A DNA stretch of 40,202 bases from Candidatus Saccharimonadota bacterium (GCA_017431725.1 JAFRKN010000002.1:1-40202), one strand, 5' to 3'; shown: positions 15,348 through 24,048, counted from the first letter of the stretch. Translations and numbers: made by a program. Notes: generated from the letters alone by a model not told the origin.

Positions 15348-15724
15348 AGAGTAATACCTATAATAGTTAAAATGATACCAATGATGGGGGTGAAGGGGAT
15401 AAATGGCCAGAGGATAATAAGTACAAAACTAAAGATTCCGCCGAAAATGATAATAATGGTACCAATAAAAAGTAAAATTAAACGTGAGATAAAACCGACT
15501 AGTCTTGAAATAAAACGATCAATAAACATATGAAATTTTAAATCGAGAGAAGCGGAACTGTCGGCAGTGCTAGCTGAGATTTGACGAAAAGGTTTAAAAA
15601 GAGTGCGAACTAATGAGTCCATTGAAAAAAAGTCAGCAATGTTTGCTAGCCAGGAGTGAAGTTTTTTGATAAAAACATTCCAACCGGAAGCATACCACCA
15701 GAAAAACATTTCGGTAATAGCCAT
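15344..15724 (-). CDS. small membrane protein paired with the Clp-like ATPase
   Basis: The 126-residue protein has an aromatic N-terminus (MFFWWYASGW), a polar middle (about 40-65) and two strongly hydrophobic C-terminal segments. A minus-strand TATAAT ends six bases before the ATG (leaderless). Its stop overlaps the start of the Clp-like gene, so they are one operon and probably one membrane complex. It diverges from the PilB-like gene across a 34-base gap containing both -10 boxes. I do not recognise the family. Confidence 0.8.
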   Translation of the reverse strand: MAITEMFFWWYASGWNVFIKKLHSWLANIADFFSMDSLVRTLFKPFRQISASTADSSASLDLKFHMFIDRFISRLVGFISRLILLFIGTIIIIFGGIFSFVLIILWPFIPFTPIIGIILTIIGITL

Positions 15725-15758
15725 GTAAATATTATAACACTTATGCTATAATATTGGT

Positions 15759-17381
15759 ATGGATGAAAGTGAGATTCAACGAAAACGAAGGGAAAATGAG
15801 GAAGAGGCGACTGAGAGTCGAGCGAGAATCTTGGGCTTACCGTATTTAGATACGAGAGATTTTGAAAATGAAATTCCACTTACGCTTAATTTGATTAGTG
15901 TTCCAGAAATGCATCAGGATTTTATTATTCCTTTACAAAAAGGGGGAGGAGAGAAACATTACCAATTTATGGTAACTAGCCAAACACCGAGAACATTGAT
16001 TGAAAAAATGCGGCAGGATTATTTGAATGAAGGAGAAAGAGTTGATTTTTTCTTAATTTCTAATTCGGCTTACAAAGTGTTTATGCTTAGATATGATCCG
16101 CCGAAAGAAATTAAATATGATGATATTAAAATTGCGGGGGAGGGTGATTCAGAAACAATAGCGTCAGTTTCGCAAACTTTATCGACAGTTTCGACAGAGA
16201 AGGTTTTTGATTTTTTGGTTGATCAGGCAGACAAGTTAGGGGCAAGCGATATCCATATCGAAAATTTACGAGATGGCATTCGGATTAGGATGAGGGTGGA
16301 CGGATTGCTCCATCCGGTAGCGAATATTGATAAAGATCGTTATAGAATTTTTATGGGTGAATTATCGTCGAGGGCAAATGTTTCGACGGCTTCGAATAAA
16401 CCACAATCTGGGCATATGCAAAAAGAAATTATGCGTGATGGTTCGACGCACCTTCTAAATATTCGCGTGGAAACAATTCCGACGATGTATGGGCAGGATG
16501 CGGTGCTTCGGTTGTTTAATTTTGATGAAAGTTTGTTGAATTTAGATTTGTTAGGTTTGTCGAAAGAAGAGCGAGAGGAAATTAATGAGATAATTTCGCA
16601 TCCGAGAGGATTGGTTTTAATGGTAGGTCCGACGGGCTCAGGTAAATCAACAACACTTTATTCGATGTTAAATGCATTAAATACGACGGATCGTAAAATT
16701 ATTACACTTGAGGATCCGATTGAATATGGGATTACGGGAATTTCGCAAATTCCAATTAATACAAATGCGGGAGGTTCATTTGCAGAAGGACTTAGATCGG
16801 TGCTTCGTTTAGACCCGGATGTAGTGATGGTTGGTGAGATTCGCGATGCCGATACGGCAAAAACGGCAATCCAAGCTTCAATTACTGGCCATTTAGTATT
16901 AAGTTCTTTTCATGCCAATTCTACGGCAGCGGCATTTTCAAGGATGATTGATCTTATAGGAGTAAATCCAATTTTTTCAAGTTCAATTCGGTTAATTATT
17001 GCACAAAGATTAGTGAGAAAACTTGCTGCTTCGAAAAAGCAGAGAATAGCTACAGAGGCAGAGACGAAATATATCAAAGAAGTTTTAATGGGAGTATCAT
17101 CGGAAATTTTGTCGGATTTTGATTTAGATTCACCTTTGATTTGCGACCCAGTTAAGACTGAAGAAAATCCGTTTGGATATAATGGTAGGACGGTGATAAT
17201 GGAACAATTAGTTGTTTCAGATGATATTCAGGCTTATATACGTGGTGATGTGGTAGATATAAACACCAAAGCAATTGAAAAAACCGCTAAGCAAAACGGG
17301 ATGTTGACGTTGGAGCAAAAAGGAATATTAGCAGTTCTTAGAGGAGAAACCACTTTAGAAGAAATTTCACGAGTAATATGA
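15759..17381 (+). CDS. pilB: PilB/GspE-type secretion or pilus ATPase
   Basis: The 540-residue cytoplasmic hexameric ATPase would power type IV pilus assembly. The N-terminal part (to about 150) is a divergent GspE-N-like region. The core has GASDIHIE, GPTGSGKST (Walker A), the Asp box around LEDPIEY, MVGEIRD (Walker B) and TGHLVLSSFHAN (His box). The tetracysteine zinc motif typical of GspE/PilB is missing. The ATG follows TATAAT by six bases. Partners are probably the pilin genes at 6671 and 25739-28669. Assembly versus retraction (PilT) is inferred from length and the extended N-terminus. Confidence 0.9.
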   Translation: MDESEIQRKRRENEEEATESRARILGLPYLDTRDFENEIPLTLNLISVPEMHQDFIIPLQKGGGEKHYQFMVTSQTPRTLIEKMRQDYLNEGERVDFFLISNSAYKVFMLRYDPPKEIKYDDIKIAGEGDSETIASVSQTLSTVSTEKVFDFLVDQADKLGASDIHIENLRDGIRIRMRVDGLLHPVANIDKDRYRIFMGELSSRANVSTASNKPQSGHMQKEIMRDGSTHLLNIRVETIPTMYGQDAVLRLFNFDESLLNLDLLGLSKEEREEINEIISHPRGLVLMVGPTGSGKSTTLYSMLNALNTTDRKIITLEDPIEYGITGISQIPINTNAGGSFAEGLRSVLRLDPDVVMVGEIRDADTAKTAIQASITGHLVLSSFHANSTAAAFSRMIDLIGVNPIFSSSIRLIIAQRLVRKLAASKKQRIATEAETKYIKEVLMGVSSEILSDFDLDSPLICDPVKTEENPFGYNGRTVIMEQLVVSDDIQAYIRGDVVDINTKAIEKTAKQNGMLTLEQKGILAVLRGETTLEEISRVI

Positions 17382-17401
17382 TATATGATATAATATGTTT
17401 T

Positions 17402-18148
17402 ATGAGTGAAAAAGTTATTTCTGACTATAATGGTTATGATTATAAAAAAGAATTTTGGGAAAATGTTGATCGTGAGTATGAGGATCAAGCAGATCGGATG
17501 GCAATAAGAAAACTATTGCCAAAGCGGATGGAAAAGTTTGCGGATATTGGAGGAGGGTATGGGAGATTGGCAAATGAATATTTGAAGCGAGCACACAAAG
17601 TGGTTATTTTTGATTATTCTAAGTCCGAGTTAAAACAAGCAAAAGAAACCTTTGGAGATAAAATTGAAACTAGAGCAGGTGATATTTATGAATTGCCGTT
17701 TAAGGATGCGGAGCTTGATGGATTAATGATGGTGCGAGTAACACATCATTTGAAAAATATGAATAAGGCGATGGCTGAACTTTATCGAGTTTTGAAGCCA
17801 GGTGGAGTAGCAGTGATTGAGGTAGCGAATAAAAGGACTTTACCGAAAATAGCAAGGTTTATGGTGGGAAAGTCAAAAGTTAATCCATTTGATAAAAAGG
17901 TAGCGAATTACAAAGAAATTTCAAAAGACGGATTTTATAATTATCATCCAAAATATGTGGAGGAAATTTTTGATAAAATTGGATTTAAAATTGAAAAAGT
18001 TTTATCAGTGTCAAATTTTAGAAGTCAGGGATTGAAAAAAATATTAAAAACGAATAATTTAGTAAAGATGGAAAGTAAGGCTCAGTCGGTTTTAGCGCCG
18101 ATTAGATTTGCTCCATCGATTTATTATAAGTTGAGAAAACCGGAATAA
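17402..18148 (+). CDS. class I SAM-dependent methyltransferase
   Basis: The 248-residue protein has FADIGGGYGRLA (SAM-binding motif I, about 50-60), VIFDYSKSEL, AGDIYELPF and HHLKNMNKAMAELYRVLKPGG, as in UbiE/type-11 methyltransferases. The substrate is unknown. The start at 17402 is chosen because TATAAT (17389-17394) stands seven bases upstream; an earlier in-frame ATG at 17378 would precede this promoter. The gene follows the PilB-like gene but has its own promoter. Confidence 0.88.
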   Translation: MSEKVISDYNGYDYKKEFWENVDREYEDQADRMAIRKLLPKRMEKFADIGGGYGRLANEYLKRAHKVVIFDYSKSELKQAKETFGDKIETRAGDIYELPFKDAELDGLMMVRVTHHLKNMNKAMAELYRVLKPGGVAVIEVANKRTLPKIARFMVGKSKVNPFDKKVANYKEISKDGFYNYHPKYVEEIFDKIGFKIEKVLSVSNFRSQGLKKILKTNNLVKMESKAQSVLAPIRFAPSIYYKLRKPE

Positions 18149-18169
18149 TAAGGTATAATATATAGAGGC

Positions 18170-18244
18170 GGGGCCATCGTTCAACGGATAGGACATATCC
18201 CCTCTAAGGATACAATGTAGGTTCAATTCCTACTGGCCCTACCA
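18170..18244 (+). tRNA. tRNA-Arg (UCU), with C at position 33
   Basis: A 75-base cloverleaf, acceptor GGGGCCA/TGGCCCT, encoded CCA. The anticodon stem TATCC/GGATA encloses loop CCTCTAA, so the anticodon is UCU but the normally invariant U33 is C. TATAAT lies at 18154-18159. Confidence 0.85.
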
Positions 18245-18256
18245 TAGATTTGTTTG

Positions 18257-18308
18257 AAATAGCTTATAATTAAATTTTAAATGTTTCAAATTTAATTATA
18301 GGCTATTT
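18257..18308 (+). terminator. long AT-rich hairpin after tRNA-Arg
   Basis: Arms 18257-18277 and 18288-18308 pair over 21 positions with one mismatch. The loop TAAATGTTTC is shared with the big hairpin at 20288-20462. It may terminate the tRNA transcript, though the following T-run is weak. Confidence 0.6.
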
Positions 18309-18353
18309 ATTTTAAACTATTTAAAAATTTTTTTGTTGAGATATAATGAGATT

Positions 18354-19073
18354 ATGAATATTGTTGAGGTGAAGAATTTAAAGATGCGGTTTGGGGATAA
18401 AACTGTGATTTCTGATTTAAATTTTGATGTAAAAAAAGGGGAAATATTTGGGTTACTGGGGGCAAATGGTTGCGGAAAGACAACGACGATTAGAGTTTTA
18501 TTAGGATTTTATGAACCGACGGCAGGAGAACTTTTGATTGATGGGAAAAAATATAATCCAGAAAACTCTAAAATATTGGTTGGATATTTACCAGAAGAAC
18601 GAGGGCTTTATCGTAAGGAAAATGTGATTGATACGATGATTTATTTTGGCGAATTGAAAGGTTTAGAAAATCCGCGCGAATGGAGCATGAAATATTTGGA
18701 GCGAGTAGGGCTTTTGGATAAATTTAATGAAAAGATTGAAAAATTATCCGGTGGGCAACAACAAAAAATTCAGTTGGGAATTACGATTATGGGAAATCCA
18801 AAACTTTTGATTTTGGATGAACCAACGAAGGGATTTGATCCGATGAATCGAAGACTTTTAATGGAAATTATTGAAGAGTTGCATAAAAAAGGAACGGCGA
18901 TAATAATGATTACGCATTATATGGATGAAGTAGAAAAATTATGTGATCGGGCATTACTTTTAAAGGATGGCGTGGCGAGAGCATATGGAAAAATTACGGA
19001 CATAAAAAAAGAATTTGGTGGAAAAAGTTTGGATCAGATTTTTGTAGAAGTGTATGGAGGCGAAAATGAATAA
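18354..19073 (+). CDS. ABC transporter ATP-binding protein (NatA/YhaQ type)
   Basis: The 239-residue protein has GANGCGKTTT (Walker A), LSGGQQQK (signature), LLILDEPTKGFDP (Walker B), and a His switch in MITHYMDE. TATAAT at 18342-18347 stands six bases before the ATG at 18354, giving a leaderless start. It overlaps the permease start by eight bases (ATGAATAA), so the two form one exporter. The closest familiar systems are the Na+ exporter NatAB and related ABC-2 drug/ion exporters; the substrate cannot be read from sequence. Confidence 0.93.
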   Translation: MNIVEVKNLKMRFGDKTVISDLNFDVKKGEIFGLLGANGCGKTTTIRVLLGFYEPTAGELLIDGKKYNPENSKILVGYLPEERGLYRKENVIDTMIYFGELKGLENPREWSMKYLERVGLLDKFNEKIEKLSGGQQQKIQLGITIMGNPKLLILDEPTKGFDPMNRRLLMEIIEELHKKGTAIIMITHYMDEVEKLCDRALLLKDGVARAYGKITDIKKEFGGKSLDQIFVEVYGGENE

Positions 19074-20253
19074 GCATATTTTGAGAGTAGCAAAATTTGA
19101 AATCGTGAGACAACTGAAAAAACCGGCATTTTGGGCGGCAACGTTGCTACTTCCGGCTTTGATCGGCGGGATTTATTTTATTAGTTTTATTTCTACTCAG
19201 GAAGTAGATGAAAATCCGATACTTGATGAAAATACGACCGTGGCGATTACGGATGATGCAGGAATTTTATCGGATGGAGCTCCGTTTGTAATAAATGGCG
19301 ATAAAGAATATGGGAAAGAGATGGTGAAAAATGGGGAAGTAGATTTATATTATTATATTCCGGAAGATTTTTTGGAAAATAAAAAAGTGGAGTTTTATCA
19401 TGTTTCGGAAGGCTTAGAGATATTTAATAATGACGGGAATATTATTAAAGGGTTGTTACTCCAAGATGTAATGAAAAGAGTGGATGGGCAGGATGCATTA
19501 GTGTTGACTGGTGGTTATGAAATCGTGGACAATAAAATGACGAAGGACGGAGGAGAAGCAAATGCATTAGGAAAGGCGATTATCCCATTTTTTATCGGTT
19601 TGGTATTTTTTATGTTTATTGCACTGTGCGGAAACAGATTTTTGATGACGGTAGTGGAGGAAAAAGAAAACCGAATTTCGGAACTTATTTTAACCTCGGT
19701 TTCATCAAAACATTTGATTGTGGGGAAAATTATTGCGATGTTAGTGCTTGGATTAGTGCAAATATTGGTGTTAGTGATACCGATTTTAATCATAGTATTG
19801 ATTAATCGCGATAATCAATTTATAAATATGGTTTTGTCAATGATTGAAATTGATCTGGTGGCAATAGTTTTGAGTCTATTATTATTTATAGTGTCGGCGG
19901 TGTTTTATGCAGGGACTTGTACGTTTGTAGGATCTCTAGTAGCGACAGCAAGAGATGCTTCATCATTTATTGGGCCAGCAATTATTATGATGGTGTTTCC
20001 GCTTTATTTTATGCAGATGTTTATGATGGAACCAAATTTAATTGTGCAGATTATGACTTACTTTCCGTTTTCGGCGCCGGTAGCGTTGATGCTTAGAGAA
20101 GGGTTTGGCACGATTACGACAGCAGAGTATTTAGTTGGTATTTTAGTAGTGGCAATTTCGGCGATAATTATGATTAAACTAGCCGTAAAATCTTTTCAGA
20201 AAAATGCGATTAATTTTAGTATGGTGAAACCGAAATTTTTGAGAAAAAGATGA
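19066..20253 (+). CDS. ABC-2 type permease (NatB/YhaP-like)
   Basis: The 395-residue protein has an N-terminal helix, a large extracytoplasmic domain (about 45-165), then five or six membrane helices. VVEEKENRISELILTSVSS is the typical coupling segment of this family. The start MNKHILRVAKFE at 19066 is preceded by GGAGGCGAAA. It is coupled to the ATPase gene. The TGA stop is used normally. Confidence 0.92.
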   Translation: MNKHILRVAKFEIVRQLKKPAFWAATLLLPALIGGIYFISFISTQEVDENPILDENTTVAITDDAGILSDGAPFVINGDKEYGKEMVKNGEVDLYYYIPEDFLENKKVEFYHVSEGLEIFNNDGNIIKGLLLQDVMKRVDGQDALVLTGGYEIVDNKMTKDGGEANALGKAIIPFFIGLVFFMFIALCGNRFLMTVVEEKENRISELILTSVSSKHLIVGKIIAMLVLGLVQILVLVIPILIIVLINRDNQFINMVLSMIEIDLVAIVLSLLLFIVSAVFYAGTCTFVGSLVATARDASSFIGPAIIMMVFPLYFMQMFMMEPNLIVQIMTYFPFSAPVALMLREGFGTITTAEYLVGILVVAISAIIMIKLAVKSFQKNAINFSMVKPKFLRKR

Positions 20254-20287
20254 TTATTTATAATAATTTTTGACTTCAAATTATAAA

Positions 20288-20462
20288 GAATAAAATATAT
20301 CATAATAAAACTTCTTAACTTAAAATTACGCCAAGATAAAAATTACAACATTAGACAAGTTTTTGCTCGCGTAGCAAGCTCTACTCGCAAAAACTGTAAT
20401 GTTGTAATTTTTATATGGGTAATTTTAAATGTTTCGAAATTTTATTATGATATATTTTATTC
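20288..20462. repeat. 175-base near-perfect palindrome between converging genes
   Basis: Perfect arms 20288-20310/20440-20462 (23 bp), 20320-20329/20419-20428 (10 bp) and 20336-20353/20397-20414 (18 bp), and an apical stem with GTTTTTGC/GCAAAAAC, nest into one hairpin. The right outer arm includes the last codon and stop of aspS. It may end transcription from both sides, but it is far larger than a terminator and resembles a palindromic mobile element or structured RNA. No ORF is supported in 20254-20456. Confidence 0.8.
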
Positions 20463-22349
20463 GTCTTTAATGATCGCAAGATGAGATTCGTCGAGTTGGA
20501 TTTGATCGATTGCGGAAGGGGAATTCATCATGAGATCAACGCCGTTGCCGTTTTTGGGGAAAGCAACGATATCGCGAATATTGCTAGTATTTTCGAGAAC
20601 CATAAAGATGCGGTCGAGACCGGGAGCGCAGCCAGCATGTGGAGGAGCGCCAAATTTAAAAGCGTTTAACATGCCGCCGAAACGGGATTCGACATAGGCG
20701 TTATTATAGCCAAGAATGTTAAAGACTTTATACATGATTTCGGGATTATAATTTCGGACAGCGCCAGAACAAACTTCGTAGCCGTTCATGACCATGTCGT
20801 ATTGGTCGGCCTTTAATTTAAGCAAGCTTTGTAAATGGTTCTTCAGACTCGCTCGCTCGCGCCCGTCGTTACGGGGCTCGCTCGCTTCGCTCGCCTCGTG
20901 AGGCTCGCGGGACACGTCTTCAGAACCATTTACGGAAGCTTGCTTTAGGGCTTGAAGGCCGCCTTTGGGCATACTGAAGGGGTTGTGACCGAAGTCGAGT
21001 TTGTGATTTTTTTCGTCCCATTCGTAGAAAGGAAAATCGATGACCCAGCAATAAGCGACTTCGTCGGGATTTTTGAGTTTAAAATGATCGGCAAAATTGA
21101 TACGGAGTTCGCCCAGAATTTTATTTACTATAGTGCGCTCATCGGCAGCAAAGAAAACGGCATCGCCGATTTTAGCATTGGTTAATTTTTTGACATTTTT
21201 AATTTCGGCTTCGGTCATAAATTTAAGGATTGGAGATTTTTCACCTTCTTCTGTATATAATATATAGGCTAGTCCGCCAGCGCCAAGTTTTTTGGCTTTT
21301 TCAGTAAATTCATCAATCTCGCGGCGAGTTAAATTTGCGCCACCTTTTACGCAAAGGGCTTTAACGCAGGGAGTTTTGAACACTTTAAAATCAGTAGCTT
21401 TAAAAGTTTCGGTAAGGTCAATTAGTTCCATGCCATAACGGAGGTCGGGTTTATCAACACCATAAGTTTCCATTGCAAAATCAAAAGGAAGGCGAGGAAT
21501 GATAGAATTTTTATCGAGATATTTTTTGGCGGGTTCAGAATTTAAGACAAGTTTTTTATGGCCAAAATCGGTAGCGAGAGAAAGGAATAAAGGCTCAATT
21601 TCTGTGCGAACGGTTTCGCCATCTTCTACAAAAGACATTTCCATATCGAGCTGATAAAAATCGCCATAAAGACGGTCTGCCCTTGGGTCTTCGTCACGGA
21701 AACATGGAGCAATTTGAAAATATTTATTAACCCCACCAACCATTAATAATTGTTTGAATTGTTGGGGAGCTTGAGGAAGTGCGTAAAATTTTCCGGGATG
21801 AAGACGTGATGGGACGAGAAAATCACGAGCTCCTTCGGGAGAAGAGTTGGCAAGAATCGGAGTGGTAATTTCGGTGAAATCGTGATTGTACATAAATTCA
21901 CGGATGAAGCGATAATATTCAGAACGACGTTTTAAAATATTTTGCATGGATGGGCGTCGAAGATCCAAGTAGCGATATTTAAGGCGTAATTCTTCAGAAG
22001 ATTTTTCGCCATCGTCGTGAGTATTAACTGGGAGAGGACCGGATTTGTTTAAGAGATTTAGTTCTGATACTACTAGTTCGATTTTACCGGTTTTAATGTT
22101 GGGATTAATTAATTCGGGTTCGCGTTTGCGAATTTTTCCGGTGGCTTTTAAGACAAATTCATCGCGAATAGTTTCGGCGAGTTTAAAAGATTCAGAATTT
22201 TCTGGAGTGATGACTAATTGGATAATGCCGGTATGGTCGCGAAGGTCGATAAAGATGAGGCCGCCATGATCGCGTCTGGAATTGACCCAACCTTCAACGG
22301 TTACTTCTTTGCCTAAAAAATTTTCTAAGTTGTTTGCTAGAATTCTCAT
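20457..22349 (-). CDS. aspS: aspartyl-tRNA synthetase with an in-frame insertion
   Basis: The 630-residue class IIb synthetase charges tRNA-Asp (possibly also tRNA-Asn). Order of parts: OB-fold anticodon-binding domain (1-110, GWVNSRRDHGG), YRYLDLRRPSM, motif 2 (CFRDEDPRADR), a GAD-like insertion, FGHNPFSMPKGG, and motif 3 (GLDRIFMVL). Residues about 468-510 are an extra segment, SVNGSEDVSREP...RERASLKNH, encoded by a GC-rich palindrome, placed between GGLQAL and KADQYDMVMNG where the family is normally short. The reading frame is kept. TATAAT ends seven bases before the ATG. Confidence 0.96.
   Translation of the reverse strand: MRILANNLENFLGKEVTVEGWVNSRRDHGGLIFIDLRDHTGIIQLVITPENSESFKLAETIRDEFVLKATGKIRKREPELINPNIKTGKIELVVSELNLLNKSGPLPVNTHDDGEKSSEELRLKYRYLDLRRPSMQNILKRRSEYYRFIREFMYNHDFTEITTPILANSSPEGARDFLVPSRLHPGKFYALPQAPQQFKQLLMVGGVNKYFQIAPCFRDEDPRADRLYGDFYQLDMEMSFVEDGETVRTEIEPLFLSLATDFGHKKLVLNSEPAKKYLDKNSIIPRLPFDFAMETYGVDKPDLRYGMELIDLTETFKATDFKVFKTPCVKALCVKGGANLTRREIDEFTEKAKKLGAGGLAYILYTEEGEKSPILKFMTEAEIKNVKKLTNAKIGDAVFFAADERTIVNKILGELRINFADHFKLKNPDEVAYCWVIDFPFYEWDEKNHKLDFGHNPFSMPKGGLQALKQASVNGSEDVSREPHEASEASEPRNDGRERASLKNHLQSLLKLKADQYDMVMNGYEVCSGAVRNYNPEIMYKVFNILGYNNAYVESRFGGMLNAFKFGAPPHAGCAPGLDRIFMVLENTSNIRDIVAFPKNGNGVDLMMNSPSAIDQIQLDESHLAIIKDE
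20821..20946. repeat. palindromic element inserted in frame within aspS
   Basis: Outer arms 20821-20830/20937-20946 (10 bp) and 20832-20843/20923-20934 (12 bp) enclose a GC-rich core full of CGCTCG/CGAGCG-like words, unlike the AT-rich surroundings. The layout resembles the in-ORF palindromic elements known from Rickettsia. Confidence 0.75.
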
Positions 22350-22398
22350 ATCTGTTATTATAGCACTTTGCTAGTCTAAAATCAAAATATATAATATT

Positions 22399-22971
22399 TT
22401 AATTTAAAAGATAATCTAGAAGCATTTGGGTGGTAAAGAAGCCGGCGAGGGATTCTTGATTATCTAGCACTAGAAAATAGTAGCTGTTGGTGCGGGCGAT
22501 TTCTTCGACGGCAAAATTTAGAGAGTCGTTGATATGGAGATAATTGACATTACGGTCGAGATATTTTTCGGCACGATCGGTTTTTTTGATTTCAAGCGCA
22601 TTGAGGGCTTCGGTGTGGATGACACCCTTGACTTTGTCTTTGTTGTCGACAACAGGAAAATTAGTAAAACCGGATTTGTATAATTTATCTAAGACGAGTG
22701 GACCTAAAACTTCTTTAGCATTAACAAAAACCATGTCTTTTTTGGGGACCATGAGATCTTTGACGGAGCGGTTGTCAAAATTCATAATGGCAGCAATGCG
22801 ACTACGGTCTTTACTACTAAGAATGTCTTTTGGAGTGCGACGGAGGAGGTCTACAAATTCGTTAAGAGTTTTAGGGGTATATTTTGGTTCTGCTCGATTA
22901 GAGTGAACACGATATTTTTCTAGTTTGGGGTCGATCGCCTGAACGATTTTACTCAAAAACTTGAACCACAT
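22399..22971 (-). CDS. CBS-domain protein (CorC/TlyC-like)
   Basis: The 190-residue protein carries two CBS motifs: VKDLMVPKKDMVFVNA...FTNFPVVDNKDKVKGVIH and NVNYLHINDSLNFAVEE...YYFLVLDNQESLAGFFT. The opening RSVKDLMVP resembles the CorC/HlyC group linked to Mg2+/Co2+ export, but the DUF21 membrane region and the transporter-associated C-terminal domain are absent. It probably senses adenine nucleotides or regulates a partner. It diverges from the DsbA-like gene across a 31-base gap with palindromic TATAATATATTATA. Confidence 0.8.
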   Translation of the reverse strand: MWFKFLSKIVQAIDPKLEKYRVHSNRAEPKYTPKTLNEFVDLLRRTPKDILSSKDRSRIAAIMNFDNRSVKDLMVPKKDMVFVNAKEVLGPLVLDKLYKSGFTNFPVVDNKDKVKGVIHTEALNALEIKKTDRAEKYLDRNVNYLHINDSLNFAVEEIARTNSYYFLVLDNQESLAGFFTTQMLLDYLLN

Positions 22972-23002
22972 GATATAATATATTATATCACAAAGGAGTT
23001 AT

Positions 23003-23761
23003 ATGAAAAAATTAAAAGGTTTTTCAGTTGTTGGGACAATTGTTGGTGTGCTAATAGTAGCTCTGCTCGGTGTGGCTACTTATTATATAATTGACGGTAA
23101 TAATAAAGCAACCGATTATGAGAGCTATGATTTTTATGCGATGATTGAAGGAACAAAAGATAATGGAAATATTGGTGATCATGTGAAAGGTGATAAAAAT
23201 GCGCCAGTTTTGATATTTGAATATGCAGACTTTCAATGTCCAGGTTGTGCGTCGATAAATTTAAAAGTGAATAAAGCCGTAGAAGAATTAGATGGAAAGC
23301 TAGCAGTAATTTATCGTAATTTCTTGTTGTCTTATCATCAAAACGGGACAGCGGCGGCTTCGGCGGCGGAAGCAGCAGGCCTTCAGGGATATTGGAAAGA
23401 GTATGCTGATAAGCTTTTCTTGGAACAATCAGAATGGGAATATGCTTCTACATCGGATAGAACAGAATATTTTAACAAGTATTTTGAAGAAGTGACGGAA
23501 GGGAAAGGAGATTTGGAAAAATTTAATAAAGATATAGCGAGTGAAGGAGTGTCAAAGAAAATTAGTTTTGACATGGGAATAGCTAAGAGGATTGATGTTC
23601 CAGGCACGCCAGCTTTTTATATTGATGGTCAGTTAATTAGTTGGGGAAGTGAAGGAAGCGTGGAAATAAATGGGAAAACTATTAGTTGGGATTCGGCGAG
23701 ATCGGGAGATGAATTTGTTAAACTTCTAAAAGATATTGTGGCGGCAAAATTATCTGAATAA
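23003..23761 (+). CDS. membrane-anchored DsbA-like thioredoxin-fold protein
   Basis: The 252-residue protein has one N-terminal membrane helix (about 9-29), then a DsbA fold outside the membrane. The active site is CPGC in FADFQCPGCASIN-like context (EYADFQCPGCASIN), and the cis-Pro loop is GTPAFYIDGQ. It should oxidise or isomerise disulfides in secreted proteins such as the Cys-containing pilins and surface proteins here. AAAGGAG precedes the ATG. A strong terminator follows immediately. Confidence 0.92.
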   Translation: MKKLKGFSVVGTIVGVLIVALLGVATYYIIDGNNKATDYESYDFYAMIEGTKDNGNIGDHVKGDKNAPVLIFEYADFQCPGCASINLKVNKAVEELDGKLAVIYRNFLLSYHQNGTAAASAAEAAGLQGYWKEYADKLFLEQSEWEYASTSDRTEYFNKYFEEVTEGKGDLEKFNKDIASEGVSKKISFDMGIAKRIDVPGTPAFYIDGQLISWGSEGSVEINGKTISWDSARSGDEFVKLLKDIVAAKLSE

Positions 23762-23786
23762 AAAATCCCCCTTAGGGGGATTTTTT
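23761..23786. terminator. bidirectional terminator after DsbA-like gene
   Basis: A-run, ATCCCCC, TTA, GGGGGAT and T-run: a strong stem at 23766-23780 serving both converging genes. Confidence 0.88.
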
Positions 23787-23793
23787 ACGAGAG

Positions 23794-23880
23794 TTAAATC
23801 TCGATAAACTCTTGCCAAGCGGCAGGAGGGATTTTTGACTTTTTGCGTTCATTAGAACGTTTTAGTCGTTTGATACGCAT
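23794..23880 (-). CDS. 28-residue basic micro-protein
   Basis: The minus strand encodes MRIKRLKRSNERKK...ending WQEFIEI. AAGGAG stands ten bases upstream. A shared terminator follows the stop, and TTGCAT-N17-TAGAAT, a plausible promoter, lies about 120 bases upstream. The codons just upstream could also encode a 16-residue peptide (MARSLARWVGRKSEKH) ending in the ribosome site. No family is recognised. Short length keeps confidence moderate. Confidence 0.5.
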   Translation of the reverse strand: MRIKRLKRSNERKKSKIPPAAWQEFIEI

Positions 23881-24048
23881 GTATCAATTTTCTCCTTAAT
23901 GTTTTTCGCTCTTACGACCGACCCACCTCGCGAGAGACCTAGCCATAAGTCTATTGGGAAAAATGATGAGCGATAAAAAGTATTCTAGCAAAGCTTTGAA
24001 AACAATGCAAGCATAATATAAATAGCTGATTATGTTATAATATTTAGT

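Noticed and set aside
20254-20456. A gene in the aspS-ABC permease gap
   Set aside because: No open frame with a start, ribosome site or leaderless box; the sequence is accounted for by the palindrome.
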